A DNA stretch of 64,000 bases from CAINVV01 sp963663005 (GCA_963663005.2 CAXXHH010000010.1:424012-488011), one strand, 5' to 3'; positions 45,521-54,680 are shown, counted from the first letter of the stretch. A program made the numbers and translations. Notes: generated from the letters alone by a model not told the origin.

Positions 45521-45867
45521 CCTAAATCCTCTTTATCAATTTTACCCTTTCTCCTGGGCGATGCCTGCTTTCTTTGCTTTTTCTTAAGTTTTGCGTACTC
45601 GATTGGACTGATGATATCCTGAACCCTGAACACCTCCATAATATACAGTAGATCAAGCACTCTCAATACCTGAATAAGACTATCAATCCTTATCTTTTCT
45701 CCTCGTTCCAGCAAACTTAATGTAGAGCGACTGATTTCTGCGGCCTCTGCAACTTGCTCTTGCGACTTATTTTGATTTAGGCGATGCGATCGAATAAAAT
45801 TTCCAATGGTTTCGATTAAAGATTTATCCGACAGTGCTCGCCACTCTTTGTATGATTTATCATTCAT
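45514..45867 (-). CDS. hipB: HipB-like XRE antitoxin/regulator
   Basis: A 117-aa DNA-binding protein with an XRE helix-turn-helix (about 20-75: SQEQVAEAAEISRSTLSLLERG) and a basic tail (KLKKKQRKQASPRRKGK). In HipBA systems it neutralises the HipA kinase and represses the operon. The reading frame is intact, while hipA downstream is broken, so it may survive as a stand-alone regulator. A perfect palindrome lies 100 bp upstream at 45968-46009. Confidence 0.85.
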   Translation of the reverse strand: MNDKSYKEWRALSDKSLIETIGNFIRSHRLNQNKSQEQVAEAAEISRSTLSLLERGEKIRIDSLIQVLRVLDLLYIMEVFRVQDIISPIEYAKLKKKQRKQASPRRKGKIDKEDLGW

Positions 45868-45967
45868 ATCAATTATTTTTATTCATATTTGAATCATATC
45901 TCATGCAAATATACAAAATATTTAATAAAACAATATAACGAATGACATATCATGCATATTAAACAAT

Positions 45968-46009
45968 AAATAGTCAATATGAATGATATGTCATTCATAT
46001 TGACTATTT
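45968..46009. repeat. perfect 19-bp inverted repeat upstream of hipB
   Basis: Arms 45968-45986 and 45991-46009 are exactly complementary around the loop TATG. Inside is ATGAATGATATGTCATTCAT. A similar GAATGACATATCAT sequence lies just to the left, near 45941. It is a candidate HipB operator, or a terminator for the aldolase gene that ends at 46083; there is no strong T-tract. Confidence 0.75.
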
Positions 46010-46082
46010 AAAATATCGGATTATTTTTCCGATCACCTGGACTTCAACAATTTCAGGATACGGATTGTTTCGGCATCATCAT

Positions 46083-47024
46083 TCACTGTTTTACAAAAAA
46101 TTCCGGAATAATTTGGATGGATTTCTCCCTGATTGATTCAAGGTAACTTTCAGGGATGGATCTGTACGGCCACCGCAATTTTGAGCCTACATCCGCCCAT
46201 CCGCCAAGCAGCGCCATGAAGCGGTCGCAAGCATGGTTCGGAAAATGCTGCGCGGTAATAAACGGGGCAATATGTTCACTCATAAATCTGTTTATTCTAA
46301 CCTCGAGTTCCAAAGCCGCGGAAAGGTCTGTTTGAATCATTTCGAACCACTTTTGCGCTGCAAACGGATTCAGGCATGCCATATTCGAATATGCTCCGTG
46401 AGCGCCCATCTTAATCCCGGTTGCAAGCCGATGCCCGGGAATAAAGATGGAAAGTCCTTCCTTGCAGGTGTTAACCCGGCAATACCAACCCAAATCTGCA
46501 TTCTGATCAAAGACTTTTAGTCCGGCTAACGTCGGAACCTGCTTTTTTAAAACTGCCCAATCTTCAGGTTGCAACTGCTTTTTTGCATGCGGCGGATTAT
46601 ATAGTATCAGGCTGATTCCATGAGCCTCCTCAGCCATTCGTTGAAGAAAATTAATTGACTCATCCAAGGTAACCGGAAACCAGTCGGGCAGAATCAGCTG
46701 AACCGCCCCCGGCTTCAGGTGCCGGATCCGTTTGAGTCGTTCCAACGAAATCTGCGGACTCATATGACTCACCCCTATCTGGTAAGGCATGGACGCCTTC
46801 TCACATTTCTCGGCCAAAATCAGACTTATCCGGTCAAATTCATCTTCGGTTTGAGAATAGAATTCCCCGGCCGTACCATTGGAATAAATCCCGTTCGACC
46901 CGGCAGCGATGAGCACATCAATTTCGTCGGCCAGTTTGGAGTAATCCAGGTTTCCTGCACTATCGGTTGTCAACAACAAAGTTGCCCAATTACCGAAAAT
47001 TTCATGTTCTTTTAACGCATTCAT
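46083..47024 (-). CDS. DHDPS/N-acetylneuraminate lyase-type class I aldolase
   Basis: A 313-aa (beta/alpha)8 lyase. The Schiff-base Lys170 is in LAGLKVF and the catalytic Tyr142 in LYNPP. The substrate carboxylate loop reads NGTAGE instead of the GTTGE of dihydrodipicolinate synthase, so it is a catabolic relative cleaving or forming a 2-keto acid. Two sialidase genes are upstream on the same strand, so sialic acid cleavage is possible, but the other usual nan genes are missing. It is the last gene of the sialidase island. Confidence 0.85.
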   Translation of the reverse strand: MNALKEHEIFGNWATLLLTTDSAGNLDYSKLADEIDVLIAAGSNGIYSNGTAGEFYSQTEDEFDRISLILAEKCEKASMPYQIGVSHMSPQISLERLKRIRHLKPGAVQLILPDWFPVTLDESINFLQRMAEEAHGISLILYNPPHAKKQLQPEDWAVLKKQVPTLAGLKVFDQNADLGWYCRVNTCKEGLSIFIPGHRLATGIKMGAHGAYSNMACLNPFAAQKWFEMIQTDLSAALELEVRINRFMSEHIAPFITAQHFPNHACDRFMALLGGWADVGSKLRWPYRSIPESYLESIREKSIQIIPEFFVKQ

Positions 47025-47126
47025 ATTGGAGCAATTGATTGTCTAACCGAAGGATTAATGATTGTTTGTATCATTTTTTAGCGATGTTGCCTGTAGATTC
47101 TTCATGGTAATGGGATAATCTCTATT

Positions 47127-48356
47127 TTAACCGTCTTTTTTAGGTTTTACCAGAAGAAGTGACCAGGCAGCGAGTAACATAATTACAGTTATCACCTGAA
47201 ATGCGATTGAGAGATCAATCTGCGCATCTTTCAAGGCGCCAACCTGATAGACCAAAACGCCGCTGATAATGGTACTGAAGAAATTTAAAAACCCATATCC
47301 GGTGGCGATGTAGCGTTCGTCAACGACCTGGCAAAGCACCGGCATAAGATTAGCGTCATTAAATCCTTTTGCCAGTCCGTAGATAATCATTCCCACAATG
47401 GAAAAAGCAAAAACCTGCGTGGATGACATCAGAAATAAAAATGGCGCACCTACCGTGAAGCCCAGAACGATAATATATAAGCGTCCGCGAATATTTCTGC
47501 GCGACCAGCGATCTGCCAGGATTCCGCCAACGACAACTCCCACAAATGCGGCAATTTGAATGTAACCCGTGGCCGACAATCCGGCTTCGCCGGGATTCAG
47601 GTGAAAATGATCTTTCAAAAAGGTTGGCAACCAGGCGTATATCAGCCAATTGACCATTCCGTTTACAGAGAAAAACAGCAATATCAGGAGGAACGATTTT
47701 TCACTGAAAAGAGTCTTGACAGATTCAACGATATTGATTTTATGCACTGCCGCAACCCGCACATCAGCTTCTTCCTGCACTTTTCTGTCCTTTAGCATAT
47801 ACAGCAGAAAAATGGAATAGACGATCCCGAATACTCCAAAAAACTGAAATCCGAACCTCCATCCCCACCATTCAGCAATGTATCCACCAATGCCGCCCAG
47901 CGCCAATCCTGCATATAAACCACTCATATGCAATCCGGTAGCAAGCGACCGGGTGCGTGTTCTGTGATAATCGGTAATCAGAGCCAATGCAGCCGGTATG
48001 TAACAAGCCTCACTGACGCCCATAAATCCACGGGCGATCAACATTTCAGGAAATGAAGTGGCTATTCCGGTCCAAAATGTTACCAAAGACCAAACCAACG
48101 CGCTGAATACGATGACTTTCTTGCGGCTGTAACGGTCGGCAAAAAAGCCGCCTAACGGACTCAAAAACCCGTACGACCAAAGGAATACGGAAGTAAGCAG
48201 GCCAAACTGAGCATCTGTTAGCGAGAAATCGGCCACCAGGGGATCCCGCATGGAGGTCAACAGAATCCGATCGAAATAATTCAGGAAAGCCACCACCCAT
48301 AGCATGGCCACCAAAAGCCATGGATAGGAGGATTTTAGGGATTTTGATTCAATCAT
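47127..48356 (-). CDS. MFS transporter, anion:cation symporter type
   Basis: A 409-aa inner-membrane carrier with 12 spans. Motifs NYFDRILL in TM1, GGFFADRYSRKKV in the TM2-3 loop and RGFMGVSEACYIPA in TM4 are typical of the ACS family, which carries sugar acids such as hexuronates or sialic acids. The start overlaps the stop of the upstream sialidase by 4 bp, so the carrier probably imports the sialidase product. The substrate is inferred from this coupling. Confidence 0.88.
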   Translation of the reverse strand: MIESKSLKSSYPWLLVAMLWVVAFLNYFDRILLTSMRDPLVADFSLTDAQFGLLTSVFLWSYGFLSPLGGFFADRYSRKKVIVFSALVWSLVTFWTGIATSFPEMLIARGFMGVSEACYIPAALALITDYHRTRTRSLATGLHMSGLYAGLALGGIGGYIAEWWGWRFGFQFFGVFGIVYSIFLLYMLKDRKVQEEADVRVAAVHKINIVESVKTLFSEKSFLLILLFFSVNGMVNWLIYAWLPTFLKDHFHLNPGEAGLSATGYIQIAAFVGVVVGGILADRWSRRNIRGRLYIIVLGFTVGAPFLFLMSSTQVFAFSIVGMIIYGLAKGFNDANLMPVLCQVVDERYIATGYGFLNFFSTIISGVLVYQVGALKDAQIDLSIAFQVITVIMLLAAWSLLLVKPKKDG

Positions 48357-49639
48357 TTGGACTTCATTTGATACAATTCATAATTCAGAACCTTCTCCTT
48401 TTTGCCCAAGTAATCTTTCCCATCGGTTAGCCACTGCAGATCAAAAGAGACAACAGACATATGCGTATTTTTGTACTGACTGTTTCCGGTGCCGGAAATC
48501 GACCCACCTTCATAAAAACAATGAATCATTCCATCAGGCGTGACAGCAAGGTCAGAGTACCCCGAAATCCCCGGATCAATAGACCTCGAAACTGGCCAGG
48601 TTACTCCTTCATCGTAGCTCATGCGCACAGTAAGATTGGTGCGGTGGCGGTTTTTTGCCGAACGCGGAGTGGACGCTTTCGCAGCTGTCCACGGATCCTG
48701 GCGGCTGTCCGGATTGCAGAAAAGGATTCTGCTTTTAGGCTGAAAGGGTTGCATACTGAACCTGCACATACTTCCAAAACAGATCGGCTCAAAAAAGGAA
48801 TCAGCAAATACCGGCGTCGACCAATTAGTCGCACCATCCTTGCTGAAGGTAAATAACCGACGATAATTGACAGACTCATTTCTTGAATTGAACAACACTC
48901 TGCCATCAGCCAGCTGAATGCAGGAGGTCTCGTTGGGAATCACAGTGGTATCATTATCATGAACGGCAATCTCACCGGCTTTCCATGTTTTACCATGATC
49001 ATCGCTGAAGACTGAAACTACCACTGAGGGTCGGTGCCCCCTGAGTTTGGCGCCAGATTCTTTACCGCCGCCATTGGACAGCCAGAATGGAACTACAAGT
49101 CGACCGTTGGCAAGCTGAATACCGTGCCCTGGTCCGGGTGCCAGAACAACCCACGGATATTCTGCCTTAAATGCATCAATGGCCGACGTGATTTCGACGG
49201 ATTCTGTCCATGTTTGGCCATCATCGGCGGATTTAATATAGAAGCATCTGGCATAATCGATTTGATACAAGAGATGAATTTCTCCGGTTTTGTAATCGAC
49301 AATTGGAGTGGCATTGTCGCACGGAAGACTGTCCCTCTGAACTAAAACTTTCATTTTCTCCCAGGTTAACCCGGAATCGGTGCTCCTGCGCATTACGATG
49401 TTGATTGGATCCCAATCGCCACCATTCCCTTTGCGGGCAGCACAAAATGCCAGCAGGGTGCCCTTTTTTGTGGATACCAATGAGGCGATCCGATAGGTGT
49501 AATACCCTTCGCTACCAGCCTCGAAGATTTGCTGACTTCTGTGCTTTCCAACCGTTTGAGTAAAACCTGTTGCGGAGATCAGTATCAAAAAAATGACCAA
49601 CCCAACTAGCAGGCGAATATTTTTAAACGAATTTTTCAT
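48353..49639 (-). CDS. exo-sialidase-like glycosidase (GH33 fold)
   Basis: A 428-aa exported six-bladed propeller enzyme. The signal peptide ends near ATGFTQ. The Arg motif is YRIAS (in place of FRIP), the likely acid/base Asp is in GDWDP, further Arg residues are in NSRNE and VRMSYD, and Tyr (SGYSDL) and Glu (CFYEGG) complete the nucleophile pair. Asp-box repeats are clear: STDSGLTW, SADDGQTW, SDDHGKTW, SYDEGVTW. It is coupled to the MFS gene. Sialidase activity fits, though relatives act on other keto-sugars. Confidence 0.88.
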   Translation of the reverse strand: MKNSFKNIRLLVGLVIFLILISATGFTQTVGKHRSQQIFEAGSEGYYTYRIASLVSTKKGTLLAFCAARKGNGGDWDPINIVMRRSTDSGLTWEKMKVLVQRDSLPCDNATPIVDYKTGEIHLLYQIDYARCFYIKSADDGQTWTESVEITSAIDAFKAEYPWVVLAPGPGHGIQLANGRLVVPFWLSNGGGKESGAKLRGHRPSVVVSVFSDDHGKTWKAGEIAVHDNDTTVIPNETSCIQLADGRVLFNSRNESVNYRRLFTFSKDGATNWSTPVFADSFFEPICFGSMCRFSMQPFQPKSRILFCNPDSRQDPWTAAKASTPRSAKNRHRTNLTVRMSYDEGVTWPVSRSIDPGISGYSDLAVTPDGMIHCFYEGGSISGTGNSQYKNTHMSVVSFDLQWLTDGKDYLGKKEKVLNYELYQMKSK

Positions 49640-49657
49640 TGTATCGAAATAAGTGGA

Positions 49658-50413
49658 TTACCATTCGCCCTTTTGGCCAAATTTTGCATCGGCGGCTGCA
49701 GAGAATTTTGCGGCGGCTTGATTAATTTCGTCCAAAATGGTTTGTCGTGTTTTGCCGTGCGTGCTTCTCCCGGCCGGAATCACTGTCTGACATTCGTTAG
49801 AGTCCATAAATCGGGAAGCCTCCAATAATCCGGCCTGATCTTCATCCGGAATTACCAAAAACCCGTGTTTGTCGGCATGAATAAGCTGTCCGGGCTTAAT
49901 CTTCCTGCCAAAGACCTCAACTTCACAGTTCCATCTCACCGGACAACTCTTTGCGTGTCCAACACACAATCGTCTGGCCAGCGCTTTAAAACCTGCATTG
50001 TTCATCTCATCCAGATCGCGGATACCACCATCGGTAATCGTCCCCACACATCCCAAAGCCTTATGGATATTGCTGTTAACCTCCCCCCAGAAGGCACCGT
50101 AAAGGTGTGGCTTATCCAAATCCTGAACCACCACAATCTTGGGATCCGGAATTGAGGCCACATAATCGCGGTACTGCTGCCATGCATCCGGATTATTTTT
50201 GGGATGTTCGGGATTTCCTGGCTCTATGACTACCGTAATGGCAAAGCCGACCATCGGCCCCATTTGTGGCATAAAATCGGTGACAGGCTCCAGATTAAAT
50301 CCGTCCCGGGTACTGTCACTCCTGGTAATCTGCTCCCATCCGTTGTAAATAGTCGGTGTATTCCAACGTTTCAATTCCAATAATTCGGCATGCGACATTT
50401 TATACTTTTCCAT
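49658..50413 (-). CDS. RraA-like protein (HMG/CHA aldolase family)
   Basis: A 251-aa protein with the RraA/dimethylmenaquinone methyltransferase-like fold. The family motif is clear in GCVGTITDGGIRDLDEM, where Arg and Asp bind substrate and metal in the 4-hydroxy-4-methyl-2-oxoglutarate aldolases. The first 60 residues are an extra N-terminal part. It lies between a UroD-like gene (3-bp gap) and a sialidase (18-bp gap), which suggests breakdown of a keto-acid from the imported sugar. Exact reaction unknown. Confidence 0.85.
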   Translation of the reverse strand: MEKYKMSHAELLELKRWNTPTIYNGWEQITRSDSTRDGFNLEPVTDFMPQMGPMVGFAITVVIEPGNPEHPKNNPDAWQQYRDYVASIPDPKIVVVQDLDKPHLYGAFWGEVNSNIHKALGCVGTITDGGIRDLDEMNNAGFKALARRLCVGHAKSCPVRWNCEVEVFGRKIKPGQLIHADKHGFLVIPDEDQAGLLEASRFMDSNECQTVIPAGRSTHGKTRQTILDEINQAAAKFSAAADAKFGQKGEW

Positions 50414-50416
50414 CGT

Positions 50417-51538
50417 TTATCGATTTTGATATTTGCTCATTACAACAAGTGCTTCTTCGTAGGATTCTGCCTCGAACACCAACGAGACGCCAGTTGGGAA
50501 ACGTTCGAGAATCTCTCCGGAAATCAGTCCTTCCTTTGTCGGTCGGAAACGAAGCAGCGGGATTTTCAATTCCCGGGCGAGGGGATAAACTGCGTCAACA
50601 TCATTTAAATACGACTGACCGAAATCGAAGCATCTGACAGACTCCAGCTTAAATATAGCGGCGGGGACGTTGAAATCGATTCTTCCGCAGGAATGAATCC
50701 CTCCCCCACCTAATTCCTTCAATACATATTCGTCGTGAGGTGCAACTTGCTCGGAATACATTTCAGGAGAAACCATGATAGCCGAATCGTTGCGCAACAA
50801 GATATTTCCCTTAATAGTGACAGAATGTTGATGGGAGAAGCCACCCGGGCCATCCGTTATAAACTGCCTCAAATAGTTGGCAAAACCCACTTGTGCTTCG
50901 GCCATCAATTTTAGTCCGCGATCCGTCAATTCGGGTTCGATGATGAAATCGGTATAGATTTCGCTACCCCGTAAAAGTTCGAGCGAATCCAGCGGTCCCT
51001 GGAGATCCGGCAGAACAACTTTAACGCATTTTTGCAGATTCGGATAATCACCCAAAATATCCCGGTAGAATCGATAGCGGGATGTAATTTGCGGACAAAT
51101 TCCCTGCGAAAAATCCAACGGATTTCTATCGAAGACTGATTTGAATTCATCAAATGTCTCGAAATGGCGAATCCATGGTGGATTGTCCTCCCGCTGTTCT
51201 ACCGTGGCGCCAAAAAGAGAAGCGATGATAACGGTTCCATAATTGGCTCGGATCGTTAATGGCAAGTCTGACTTTAACTCAGAATTCAGAAAATTACTGG
51301 TTTCAAAAGCATAGACCAATTCATTAAAGAGCATCTTTTCGGGATCATCAAAAATTTCACGATGGGCAAATGGCTGAAGCCGCTCCGTTTTCGGATATGG
51401 ATAGCTGATTATCAAAGGTAACCGATCAACGGGCTCCCAATTAAGCGCCCGTTGATGCGTTTGTTCTACCTGATTCAGCTGCTCGGATTCCACTGAGGAT
51501 TCAAGGATATCCAGCAATTGTTTTAGTCTTTCGATCAT
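50417..51538 (-). CDS. uroporphyrinogen decarboxylase-like protein
   Basis: A 373-aa protein with the UroD/MtaA-type (beta/alpha)8 fold; HSCGRIDFNVPA and FGQSYLNDVDAVYPLA in the C-terminal half match the shape of this superfamily. It lacks the clear heme-pathway signature at the N-terminus. Members outside heme synthesis are methyltransferases or of unknown role in sugar gene clusters. It lies between a sialidase and the RraA-like gene, in an apparent operon. Function not assigned. Confidence 0.75.
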   Translation of the reverse strand: MIERLKQLLDILESSVESEQLNQVEQTHQRALNWEPVDRLPLIISYPYPKTERLQPFAHREIFDDPEKMLFNELVYAFETSNFLNSELKSDLPLTIRANYGTVIIASLFGATVEQREDNPPWIRHFETFDEFKSVFDRNPLDFSQGICPQITSRYRFYRDILGDYPNLQKCVKVVLPDLQGPLDSLELLRGSEIYTDFIIEPELTDRGLKLMAEAQVGFANYLRQFITDGPGGFSHQHSVTIKGNILLRNDSAIMVSPEMYSEQVAPHDEYVLKELGGGGIHSCGRIDFNVPAAIFKLESVRCFDFGQSYLNDVDAVYPLARELKIPLLRFRPTKEGLISGEILERFPTGVSLVFEAESYEEALVVMSKYQNR

Positions 51539-51547
51539 GCCCGCTTT

Positions 51548-52708
51548 TTACTCCGATTTACTTTTCTCCAGTTGTTTTAAAGAGATCTCACGGTAGATGA
51601 TTCCTTCATACGGATTAGCTGTCCCGGCCTCATAAAAACACCCGATATTCCCGTTAGGCAACCTGGTGATGTCGCAATAGGCAGATGGCCCTGCATGCAG
51701 AACCATTGATTTCGCCCAGGTTGCGCCTTCATCATAACTCAACCGGAGCGTCATATTCAATCTTTTCGTTTCATCGGCCGGGTTAATAAACAGCAATCTG
51801 CTCTTCTTTTCTTCCTTAAAAGAAAATTTCAGCAAACTCCCCTGACAGATAGGTTCTACCAACGTTTTATCTGCAGAGATATTGCCCCAGGTTTGTCCGC
51901 CATCGGTGCTAAGCGAAACTTTTCGGGCCTTTTGTACTCTGTCGTAGTTCCGCATATTCAGCATTAGATTTCCATCAGACAGTTCGGCAATCGTACACTC
52001 ATTGACCTTATCCTGCGGTGTAGTCCCTCCCAATTTCCATGATTTTCCGTGATCATCTGAGTAGATCGTATGAGAAAAATATTTGTTGGTGCCCGACTCA
52101 ATATGGTCGCAAGGGATAACCAAACGACCACTTGCGTTGCCATTTGCAACTTGAATACCGTGGCATGGGCCGGTAGCGTACCAGGTCCACGATGGCAATT
52201 TCACCTCTTTGGTGAGCTCTTTTGGAGCCGACCAGCTCTTGCCGTCATCGGTCGACTGAAGCACAAATACCCTCCTGGTGTCTTTGCTTGTCTGCTTGAT
52301 AATATCCAATTCGTGATCAGTTCCCAGATTCCATGTAGAAAGCAGGTAGATAATCCCGGTACTCTTATCGACCACGGGAGCCGGATTACCGCATACATTT
52401 GTTCCGTCATCCCAAATAACAGAAAGCTGGCTCCAGGTCTTGCCGTTATCTTCCGATCGTTTAAGCACCAGGTCAATATCACCGGTGTCAGACGCACCAT
52501 TTTTCCTTCCTTCAGCAATCGCAAGAATCGTTCCTTTATTTGTGGTAATTATTGCAGGTATCCGGAATGTCTTATACCCATCTTTACCACTCTCAAACAG
52601 ATATTCGGGCGACTTTACTGCCGCAAGATTTGTGGACGAGGTCTTGCAACCCGCGATCGTCAGAATAAGAATTAAGTAACAGATTCCGCGAATAGATTTG
52701 TTTTTCAT
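51548..52708 (-). CDS. exo-alpha-sialidase lipoprotein (GH33)
   Basis: A 386-aa sialidase with a lipoprotein signal (LILTIAGC, Cys21), so it is membrane-anchored. The canonical FRIPAI motif, acid/base Asp (ASDTGD), Arg residues (NMRNYD, LRLSYD), Tyr (SAYCDI) and Glu (CFYEAG) are all there. Asp boxes: SEDNGKTW, STDDGKSW, SDDHGKSW, SYDEGATW. It removes terminal sialic acid from glycans. It is the first gene of the run 52708-46083; an upstream direct repeat AAAGAATATC[A/C]TCC (52784-52797 and 52818-52831) may be an operator. Confidence 0.92.
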   Translation of the reverse strand: MKNKSIRGICYLILILTIAGCKTSSTNLAAVKSPEYLFESGKDGYKTFRIPAIITTNKGTILAIAEGRKNGASDTGDIDLVLKRSEDNGKTWSQLSVIWDDGTNVCGNPAPVVDKSTGIIYLLSTWNLGTDHELDIIKQTSKDTRRVFVLQSTDDGKSWSAPKELTKEVKLPSWTWYATGPCHGIQVANGNASGRLVIPCDHIESGTNKYFSHTIYSDDHGKSWKLGGTTPQDKVNECTIAELSDGNLMLNMRNYDRVQKARKVSLSTDGGQTWGNISADKTLVEPICQGSLLKFSFKEEKKSRLLFINPADETKRLNMTLRLSYDEGATWAKSMVLHAGPSAYCDITRLPNGNIGCFYEAGTANPYEGIIYREISLKQLEKSKSE

Positions 52709-52783
52709 ACCTTGAATGTTCTTAATAAGTAAGTCAATCGTTTGTAGTTTTCACTTCTGAATACATCGCCAAAATATTTTCCT

Positions 52784-52831
52784 AAAGAATATCATCCTTA
52801 AAATTATGGTTAGCCCCAAAGAATATCCTCC
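52784..52831. repeat. 13-of-14-bp direct repeat upstream of the sialidase operon
   Basis: AAAGAATATCATCC (52784-52797) and AAAGAATATCCTCC (52818-52831) lie 34 bp apart, start to start, about 75-125 bp before the sialidase gene start. A possible regulator site; the rest of the gap 52709-52936 holds nothing clear. Confidence 0.4.
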
Positions 52832-52936
52832 AACCGGAACCCTCCGAACCTTCGGAATATCCGGGCGGATAATGGAACGCATCCAGCTCCGCAGTTATTG
52901 TGCGATCCTGGGCCTGTCCCTTTTTAGTCATTTGAA

Positions 52937-54439
52937 CTAATTAGAATTTCTAAACGTTTTCCAAGCCTCATAAAAAGTCCATTGTTCTCCTGTCTTCATT
53001 ATGTATTTACCAGAACGAAAACAATCTTTTACCTGATCCTGGAGAAGAACTAAATTTCCCTTTTCTAAAAGAGGATCTTTAGTGTTCACTCTCCAGTCCT
53101 GAAGAACTTTTTTCAGTTGTTCCAGAATATTGCTATAACTCTCGTTCTCTGCCAGATTATTAAATTCGGAAGGGTCATTTTCAAGATCGTAGAGCTCGTA
53201 TTCCACTGCCTTTTCAAGCAAAGAATATGCTTTTCTTACCTTTATCGGGGTAGTCTTAAATATCGCTTCGTTTAGTGTCCGGTTACTGTAATATTTATCA
53301 TAATCACCGACATGTCCCGTACCAAACTCGTCGTTATAATAACCGGTATAAGGTTCACCCGGCAGCAGATTTAAGATCAATTTGTATTTACCGTTTCTGA
53401 CCGACCTTTGCGGGAAGAAATTGTGCGGGGAATGAAGATTATATTCAGCAAACATATATTCCCGCCATTTTATCGCTTGGCCATTTAACAAAGGAACCAG
53501 AGACTTGCCATGAAGGGTTTTAGGATATTTTCCGTTACAAAGTTCGAGTATTGTTGGAACCAGATCAATCTCTGATACGAGTTCTTCCCGCCTCTGCTGT
53601 GCCTTGAACTTCCCGCTCCAATGCATAATCAAAGGTATTCTTAGTCCACCTTCGTAGGATGTCATTTTGCCACGTAACATCTCAGCACCATGATCACTCA
53701 TATAAATAATCACAGTATTCTCATACTTTTTAGCCTCTTTCAATTTCCCTAAAAGCAGTCCAATACCAGCATCAAGACGTTCAATGCCGTTATAATAATC
53801 GGCAGTTTCTTCTTTGAGAATGTCGCTGCTGTAGCCGATATAAGGGAGAGCATCAACATCTTCTTTGCGGTGTGGGTTTAGAGGCCAACCTTCCTCCTGC
53901 TTTTTATATGGCCTGTGTGCATCTGCATAATTTACCATCAGGAAAAATGGCTGATCACTCCTGGTAATGAAATTAAATGCATTCTCAGCAACCTGCTGGA
54001 CGTTTCGTTTACCAAAACTGTCGCCGGAAATCCTCTCGTCCAAGTGAAATGAAGATTCCGGATTTACGTGAATTTTTCCAAGTATCGCGGTTCTGTAACC
54101 TGCGTCTTTCAAGGCATTGATAAAAATAAATGTATTGCTGTCGTAAAGTTTCAAGGCGTGGGTCGCTAATCCGATTTGTCCGTTTTCATGGGGATATGTA
54201 CCTGTGAAAATTGATGCCCGGGAAGGACTGCATCCTGCCTGTGTTACAAATGTCCTGCTAAAAATCACACCTTCCTTTCCCAGTTGGTCCAAATTCGGCG
54301 TTCGGGCAAAAGGATCACCATAACAGCCTAGCTGTGGCCCATTATCCTCAGAAACCAACAATAAAATATTAGGTCTCTCTGCCTGAGCACAAAAACCGAT
54401 GCTACAACATACAAATAAAGCAGACTTTGAAAATCCCAC
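52937..54439 (-). CDS. S1-family sulfatase (Cys-type)
   Basis: A secreted sulfatase with formylglycine motif C70-S-P-S-R followed by ASIFTGTYPHENG. Metal residues are in LLVSEDNGPQ and YMSDHGAEM. The frame runs on to 54670, but the extra 77 residues are the antisense of a different gene end. A GTG at 54439 gives a clean signal peptide (GFSKSALFVCCSIGFCAQA) and about 500 aa; an ATG three bases off-frame, upstream, would need a frameshift. It stands at the right border of the sialidase island and may act on the same sulfated, sialylated glycans. Confidence 0.88.
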   Translation of the reverse strand: MGFSKSALFVCCSIGFCAQAERPNILLLVSEDNGPQLGCYGDPFARTPNLDQLGKEGVIFSRTFVTQAGCSPSRASIFTGTYPHENGQIGLATHALKLYDSNTFIFINALKDAGYRTAILGKIHVNPESSFHLDERISGDSFGKRNVQQVAENAFNFITRSDQPFFLMVNYADAHRPYKKQEEGWPLNPHRKEDVDALPYIGYSSDILKEETADYYNGIERLDAGIGLLLGKLKEAKKYENTVIIYMSDHGAEMLRGKMTSYEGGLRIPLIMHWSGKFKAQQRREELVSEIDLVPTILELCNGKYPKTLHGKSLVPLLNGQAIKWREYMFAEYNLHSPHNFFPQRSVRNGKYKLILNLLPGEPYTGYYNDEFGTGHVGDYDKYYSNRTLNEAIFKTTPIKVRKAYSLLEKAVEYELYDLENDPSEFNNLAENESYSNILEQLKKVLQDWRVNTKDPLLEKGNLVLLQDQVKDCFRSGKYIMKTGEQWTFYEAWKTFRNSN

Positions 54440-54440
54440 T

Positions 54441-54680
54441 TTTGAAATACATAACCTGTCGCAACAGTTGTATGTTTCGTCGAAAGCCTGGGAACTGGTG
54501 CGGAACGCTCGCGAAGAAACTATTAAGCGCATCAATACAGCAGCCATGCAGCTAAAAGCCGAAGCCACTTCGGCCGACCTGGCAAGCCTCATCCTGATGA
54601 ACGATATGGATAACGAACAATCGGCTGTTAAAAACGCACTCGACACCCTGAAATCAGAGGCAAGGATCAATTTTTTCTAG
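54441..54680 (+). pseudogene. 3' fragment of a plus-strand gene cut by the sulfatase island
   Basis: On the strand opposite the false sulfatase extension there is a coding-like frame ending at TAG 54680, with helical, charged sequence (AREETIKRINTAAMQLKAE, then NALDTLKSEARINFF). I do not recognise the family. It has no upstream body: to the left, the real sulfatase coding begins at 54439. This looks like the C-terminal end of a gene truncated by recombination. Confidence 0.5.

Noticed and set aside
52070..52675. 201-aa plus-strand frame opposite the sialidase
   Set aside because: Antisense shadow; the sialidase motifs on the other strand are complete.
54440..54670. N-terminal extension of the fourth sulfatase
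   Set aside because: It has no signal peptide and is antisense to a coding-like frame; a GTG start at 54439 gives a proper signal sequence.
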